Positions 5,459 through 8,861 of a stretch of DNA of 8,861 nucleotides are shown one piece after another (position 1 is the stretch's first letter; every line of letters starts with the position of its first letter). The notes below the pieces were generated by a model that had not been told where the DNA came from, did no database searches, and worked only from the letters and a program-made list of their open reading frames with translations. Source of the DNA: an uncultured Eubacteriales bacterium (GTDB taxonomy: Bacteria > Bacillota > Clostridia > Christensenellales > Borkfalkiaceae); assembly GCA_902797515.1 (NCBI GenBank), contig CADBSX010000172.1, positions 1 through 8,861 of the forward strand. Reading direction: 5' to 3'. The translations under genes were made by a program, and so were the position numbers.

Positions 5459-6610
5459 ATGAATTACGCTGAAGAATCTCTTAAAAAACACTACGAGTGG
5501 AAAGGAAAAATAGAAGTTACGCCGAGAGTCGAAGTAAAATCGAAAGAAGACTTGTCTCTCGCCTACACGCCGGGAGTCGCGAGCCCGTGCCTCGAAATAC
5601 AGAAAGACGAAAGCAAGAGTTTCGATCTCACGAGGCGTTGGAATACCGTCGCGGTCATAACCGACGGAACGGCGGTTTTAGGGCTCGGCGATATAGGTCC
5701 CGTCGCGGGAATGCCCGTAATGGAAGGAAAGTGCCTTTTATTCCGCACTTTCGCGGGGATAGACGCTATCCCGATATGCGTAAAGAGCAAAGACGTCGAT
5801 GAACTCGTGAGGACGATATATCTTATATCGGGCAGTTTCGGCGGGATAAATCTCGAAGATATTTCCGCGCCGAGGTGTTTCGAGGTGGAAAGACGGCTCA
5901 AAGAAATATGCGACATCCCCGTTTTCCACGACGACCAGCACGGAACGGCGATAGTCCTCGGGGCGGCCCTTATAAACGCGCTCAAAGTCGTCGGCAAGAA
6001 GATGAACGAGGTAAAGATCGTCATAAACGGAGCGGGATCGGCAGGTATAGCGATAGGAAAATTCCTCTTGTCGCTCGGCGCGAAGAATATCGTTATGTGC
6101 GATAAATTCGGCTCGCTCGTAAAGGGCAAAGCGGAAATGAACGCGGCGCAGGCGGAGATGGCGGAAAAGACGAACGCGGAAATGCTCGACGGCTCGCTTA
6201 AAGACGTTATGGCGGGCGCGGACGTGTTTATAGGCGTTTCCGCGCCGAATATCGTTTCGGAAGAAATGGTAAAGAGTATGAACGTTGGCGCGATAGTGTT
6301 CCCGATGGCTAATCCTACGCCGGAGATAATGCCCGAACTCGCATTGAAAGCGGGCGCGGCGGTAGTAGGATCGGGCAGGAGCGATTATCCGAATCAGGTG
6401 AACAACGTGCTCGCTTTCCCCGGGATATTCAGGGGCGCGCTCGACGCTCGGGCGAAAGAGATAACGGAAGAAATGAAAGTCGCGGCATGTCTCGCGCTTG
6501 CCGGTCTCGTGAAAGAAAAAGACCTTTCTTCGACTAATATCCTTCCGAAAGCGTTTGAAAAAGGAGTTGCGGAAGCGGTCGCGGCGGCGGTAAAGAAAGC
6601 CGCGCTTTGA
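5459..6610 (+). CDS. Malic enzyme (malate dehydrogenase, decarboxylating)
   Basis: The enzyme oxidatively decarboxylates malate to pyruvate and CO2 with NAD(P)+ and a divalent metal, in the cytoplasm. The 383 residues match the short bacterial form, which lacks the phosphotransacetylase-like extension of MaeB. The malic N-domain shows the catalytic tyrosine Y36 in AYTPGVASPC, TDGTAVLGLGDIGP (68-81), catalytic lysine K91 in MEGKCLLF, metal ligands in NLEDISAP (131-138, E133/D134) and FHDDQHGTA (156-164, D158/D159). The NAD-binding domain has GAGSAG (191-196), D215 at the end of the second strand (VMCDK), and ANPTPEI (284-290). All catalytic residues are present. I cannot settle NAD versus NADP; an acidic residue at 215 would lean toward NAD. 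The ATG at 5459 has GAGGA (5445-5449) 9 nt upstream. The upstream neighbour is a type-2 malate dehydrogenase, consistent with a malate-pyruvate module. Confidence 0.96.
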   Translation: MNYAEESLKKHYEWKGKIEVTPRVEVKSKEDLSLAYTPGVASPCLEIQKDESKSFDLTRRWNTVAVITDGTAVLGLGDIGPVAGMPVMEGKCLLFRTFAGIDAIPICVKSKDVDELVRTIYLISGSFGGINLEDISAPRCFEVERRLKEICDIPVFHDDQHGTAIVLGAALINALKVVGKKMNEVKIVINGAGSAGIAIGKFLLSLGAKNIVMCDKFGSLVKGKAEMNAAQAEMAEKTNAEMLDGSLKDVMAGADVFIGVSAPNIVSEEMVKSMNVGAIVFPMANPTPEIMPELALKAGAAVVGSGRSDYPNQVNNVLAFPGIFRGALDARAKEITEEMKVAACLALAGLVKEKDLSSTNILPKAFEKGVAEAVAAAVKKAAL

Positions 6611-6645
6611 AATCTCCGAAAATTTATTTAAAATCCCCGTTTTCA

Positions 6646-6674
6646 TTGACAAAATGTGGATAGTATATTATAAT
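6646..6674 (+). promoter_or_regulatory. Perfect consensus sigma-A promoter for purA
   Basis: TTGACA (6646-6651), a 17-bp spacer and TATAAT (6669-6674) match consensus at all 12 positions. Transcription would begin near 6681, leaving a leader of about 26 nt that contains AGGAG (6694-6698). There is no room for a purine riboswitch between promoter and gene, so purA here is probably strongly expressed and not controlled by leader RNA. Confidence 0.9.
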
Positions 6675-6706
6675 ATTAGCGTTATTAAAGAACAGGAGAT
6701 AAAAAT

Positions 6707-7978
6707 ATGCTTACTTCCATTGTCGGAATAAATTGGGGAGACGAAGGCAAAGGCAGAATGGTCGATTTGCTTTCGGAGGATTACGACGTCGTCGTTCGGT
6801 ATCAGGGCGGCAACAATGCGGGACATACCGTGATCAACGACAAAGGGAAGTTTATTTTGAATCTTCTTCCTTCGGGGATCCTCCGCGACACCGTCGTAAA
6901 CGTCATGGGAAACGGCATGGTGATAGACCTTAAACACCTCTGCGGCGAAATGGAAAAACTCGTCGCGGCAGGGATAAGCATAACGCCGGATAACCTTAAA
7001 ATATCGGACAAAGCGGTGATATGCATGCCGTATAATGTTCTTCAGGACGGGCTCGAAGAGCAGAGACTCAAAGACAAGAAATTCGGCTCGACTTTGCGCG
7101 GCATCGCGCCTATTTACGGCGACAAATACCTCAAAAAAGCCGTCCGTATGGGCGAACTCTTCAATATGGATATACTGAAAGAGCGGCTTAAAGGCATAGT
7201 CGAGTGGAAAAACCTCACCATAGAGGGCGGATATAAACACGAGCCCGTAAAATACGAAGATATGGTCTCGTATCTCGAAGAATACGGCGGAAAACTCAAA
7301 AAATTCGTCTGCGACACTTCGCTTTTCTTGGACGACGCGGCAAAGAGCGGCAAGAAGATAATGTTCGAGGCTCAACTCGGCGCGCTCCGCGATATAGATT
7401 TCGGTATCTATCCATACACTTCCTCGTCCTCGACGATCTCGGCTTACGCGCCTATCGGATCGGGAATACCTAATCACAAACTCGACAAGGCGATAGGCAT
7501 AATGAAGGCGTATTCGACTTGCGTCGGCGAAGGACCTTTCACCGCAGAATATTTCGGCGAAGAGGCGAATAAACTCCGCGAGGCGGGCGGCGAATACGGC
7601 GCGGCGACGGGCAGACCGAGAAGAGTCGGTCCGTTCGACGTAGTGGCGTCGAAATACGGCGTGAGAGTGCAGGGCGCGACGGAGATCGCGCTCACCAAAC
7701 TCGACGTTTTGTCGGGATATGAAGAACTCGAAGTATGCGTCGCCTACGAGATGGACGGAAAGCGTTATACGGAATTTCCGTTTACCGACGTGCTCGACAA
7801 ATGTAAGCCCGTTTTCGTTAAAATGAAAGGTTGGAACTGCGATATAAGCAAGTGCAGAAAGCCTTCCGACCTTCCGAAAGAGGCATACGATTACGTTAAA
7901 TTCATTGAAAAGGCGACCGGCTCGAAAATAACCTACGTTTCCGTCGGCGCGGAAAGAGAAGCGTATATAAAAATGTAA
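6707..7978 (+). CDS. purA: Adenylosuccinate synthetase
   Basis: PurA joins IMP and aspartate with GTP to give adenylosuccinate, the first step from IMP to AMP. At 423 residues it has normal length. The N-terminal GINWGDEGKGR (7-17) contains the catalytic aspartate D12 and P-loop; QGGNNAGHT (33-41) has catalytic H40. GSTLRG (127-132), R147 in AVRMGE, GEGPF (274-278), ATGRPRRVG (300-308) and the GTP-specifying TKLD (329-332) are all present. Several usually fixed stretches differ from E. coli/Bacillus PurA: GSTLRGIAP for GTTGRGIGP, FEAQLGALRDIDFG for FEGAQGTLLDIDHG, and SSSSTISAY for SSNTTAGG. I recall this variant set from other Clostridia, so it looks like a clade feature. Retention of D12 argues against the phage PurZ (aminoadenine) enzyme, where that residue is replaced. 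The ATG has AGGAG 8 nt upstream, a perfect promoter before it and a strong terminator after it, so it is monocistronic. Confidence 0.96.
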   Translation: MLTSIVGINWGDEGKGRMVDLLSEDYDVVVRYQGGNNAGHTVINDKGKFILNLLPSGILRDTVVNVMGNGMVIDLKHLCGEMEKLVAAGISITPDNLKISDKAVICMPYNVLQDGLEEQRLKDKKFGSTLRGIAPIYGDKYLKKAVRMGELFNMDILKERLKGIVEWKNLTIEGGYKHEPVKYEDMVSYLEEYGGKLKKFVCDTSLFLDDAAKSGKKIMFEAQLGALRDIDFGIYPYTSSSSTISAYAPIGSGIPNHKLDKAIGIMKAYSTCVGEGPFTAEYFGEEANKLREAGGEYGAATGRPRRVGPFDVVASKYGVRVQGATEIALTKLDVLSGYEELEVCVAYEMDGKRYTEFPFTDVLDKCKPVFVKMKGWNCDISKCRKPSDLPKEAYDYVKFIEKATGSKITYVSVGAEREAYIKM

Positions 7979-7985
7979 AACTGCG

Positions 7986-8030
7986 ACAAAGCCCCGAAAG
8001 CGGCTTGCCGCTTTCGGGGCTTTGTTTTTT
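7986..8030 (+). terminator. Rho-independent terminator of purA
   Basis: An 18-bp perfect stem (7986-8003 with 8008-8025) is closed by a CTTG tetraloop between G and C, a notably stable loop, and runs into six T (8025-8030). It ends only 12 bp before the lipoprotein start codon. Its central arm GCCCCGAAAGC is shared with the terminator at 2221-2253. Confidence 0.95.
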
Positions 8031-8041
8031 ATTTTCCGCTT

Positions 8042-8861
8042 ATGAAGAAACCGTTGATATTATCTCTTATACTTTTTCTCTTCGCGTTTACGGCGTGCAA
8101 TCGCGAGGCGGGCGGCTCGGTGAAGATCGCGCCCGAAGAAAACGCGCCCGTATATCACGAAGGTACGGATAAAGACGGCGCGGAAGAAAAAGAAAGCGGA
8201 CGTATATGCGTTATCGCTTACGAAACGGGATATAAAATTCTTTCCGAAACGGAAGAGAACGCCGTTTTCGCAGACGGGAAAACGAATTATAACGAAGAAT
8301 ACGGCGTAAGTTATTCCGTAAAGGACGAATATATCGCGTTCGCGTTTGAAAACGCGGAAGAGATAACGGGATACGCCGTCTGGAACGGTTATAGCGCAAG
8401 GCTTTTCGGCGTAAAGACGGGCGGCGCGAACAAGTATCATTTCTTTTACGGGGATACTCTCCATTGCGGAGTGACCGTTTCGGTTTCCGACCTCTCGGAA
8501 ATAAGAAAAGACGGAACTGACGGCGGCTTTTCGAGCGGACAATATTCGGTTGCGGAAAGGCTTACCGTACAAACCTCGGACGGTGAAAACTCGTGGCTGT
8601 TCGGCAGAAATTTCGACGGCGACGACCTCGCTCTTTACGACGGAGCGGGCGGAACGTATTATTCCGACGAGTTCGGAACCGCGTCGATAGACGGTTTCGG
8701 CACTCTGACTTTCGGCGACGAAAAGTACCGCTATAAAATAAGCGAAAACACGGTTTTTTACATATTCGGGGAAGAAGAGCGAACGATGTATATAGATAAG
8801 TCCGAAAAGACTTTCTCTTTCCCGACCGACGGATACGAGGGCGAATATTCGGGCGACGGCG
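8042..8861 (+). CDS. Probable surface lipoprotein with tandem beta-rich modules, 3' end outside window
   Basis: The frame opens at ATG 8042 and continues to the window edge (273 codons seen, no stop). The product starts MKKPLILSLILFLFAFTAC, a short positive n-region, a hydrophobic core and a lipobox-like FTAC with C19 as the likely lipidated residue, so it is probably exported and anchored in the membrane. After an acidic linker (30-52) comes mixed sequence I do not recognise (53-200). Residues about 204-260 look like one small beta-rich module (GTYYSDEFGTASIDGFG, then YRYKISENT, then MYIDKSEKTFSF), and GEYSGDG at 267-273 seems to start another copy about 63 residues later. Similar repeated G.Y...DG/GFG modules are known to me from lipoproteins of gut Firmicutes; their function is not established. 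No ribosome site is visible before the ATG, and no promoter lies between the purA terminator and the start. Confidence 0.8.
   Translation, partial: MKKPLILSLILFLFAFTACNREAGGSVKIAPEENAPVYHEGTDKDGAEEKESGRICVIAYETGYKILSETEENAVFADGKTNYNEEYGVSYSVKDEYIAFAFENAEEITGYAVWNGYSARLFGVKTGGANKYHFFYGDTLHCGVTVSVSDLSEIRKDGTDGGFSSGQYSVAERLTVQTSDGENSWLFGRNFDGDDLALYDGAGGTYYSDEFGTASIDGFGTLTFGDEKYRYKISENTVFYIFGEEERTMYIDKSEKTFSFPTDGYEGEYSGDG

Noticed and set aside
5240..5491. 83-codon open frame on the minus strand covering the intergenic repeats
   Set aside because: It consists of translated palindrome and repeat sequence and overlaps the malic enzyme start. It is more likely a by-product of the repeat than a gene.
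5738..6652. 304-codon open frame on the minus strand opposite malic enzyme
   Set aside because: Same pattern of Arg/Phe/Tyr-rich shadow sequence; no ribosome site and no domain, while the + strand encodes an intact malic enzyme.
6668..7477. 269-codon open frame on the minus strand opposite purA
   Set aside because: Shadow of purA, which is supported by promoter, ribosome site and catalytic motifs.
6707..7978. PurZ-like (2-aminoadenine) enzyme of phage origin
   Set aside because: The catalytic aspartate D12 in the GDEGKG loop is retained, length and TKLD motif fit PurA, and the neighbourhood is chromosomal metabolism with no phage genes.
8060..8572. 170-codon open frame on the minus strand at the right end
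   Set aside because: It lies opposite the lipoprotein gene, whose signal peptide and modules are convincing; the minus-strand product has no recognisable features.
1..8861. CRISPR array, tRNA/rRNA genes, IS transposase or defence system
   Set aside because: No regularly spaced repeat-spacer pattern, no cloverleaf or rRNA-like stretch, and no transposase, integrase or nuclease motif was seen on either strand.

Overview
The window looks like a chromosomal stretch of a low-to-moderate GC bacterium of the Firmicutes/Clostridia type, probably an uncultured gut-like lineage. This rests on good sigma-A promoters and AGGAG-type ribosome sites, heavy use of AUA for isoleucine beside GCG/TCG/CCG codons, and a PurA sequence of a kind I recall from Clostridia. 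The taxonomy is inference; no rRNA or tRNA gene is present. The content is mainly metabolic and housekeeping. I see no phage, IS transposase, CRISPR array or obvious defence system.

Left block (1-2253, + strand): the 3' half of prfA (release factor 1) is followed 1 bp later by a class I aspartate-type aminotransferase whose ribosome site lies inside prfA. A separate sigma-A promoter then drives a 134-residue P-loop protein of unknown function. A bidirectional terminator hairpin closes it.

Middle block (2258-4042, - strand): a DeoR/GlpR-type regulator and a RimK-like ATP-grasp ligase form a two-gene operon, joined by a 25-bp gap made of degenerate 8-bp tandem repeats. The regulator is divergent from the malate genes. 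The shared promoter region has two opposed sigma-A promoters whose -10 boxes overlap in one ATTATAAT palindrome, and three TTGCTCGTTTTG-like direct repeats spaced 31 and 52 bp (about 3 and 5 helical turns). I take these as the regulator's probable operator.

Right block (4079-7978, + strand): a type-2 malate/lactate dehydrogenase, then a 267-bp intergenic region filled with nested inverted repeats and an 18-bp duplicated segment, then a malic enzyme with a promoter that appears to lie in the repeat material, then purA behind a perfect consensus promoter. The dehydrogenase and malic enzyme together would connect oxaloacetate, malate and pyruvate. The upstream aminotransferase (aspartate/oxaloacetate) and PurA (aspartate consumer) touch the same metabolite pool, although they have separate promoters.

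Right edge (7986-8861): a strong terminator, then the 5' part of a lipoprotein gene that runs off the window and seems to enter tandem beta-rich modules of about 60 residues.

The least explained items are the intergenic palindrome at 5188-5341 with competing hairpin arms, the predicted DeoR operator array, the small P-loop protein, and the ATP-grasp ligase tied to a sugar-type regulator.
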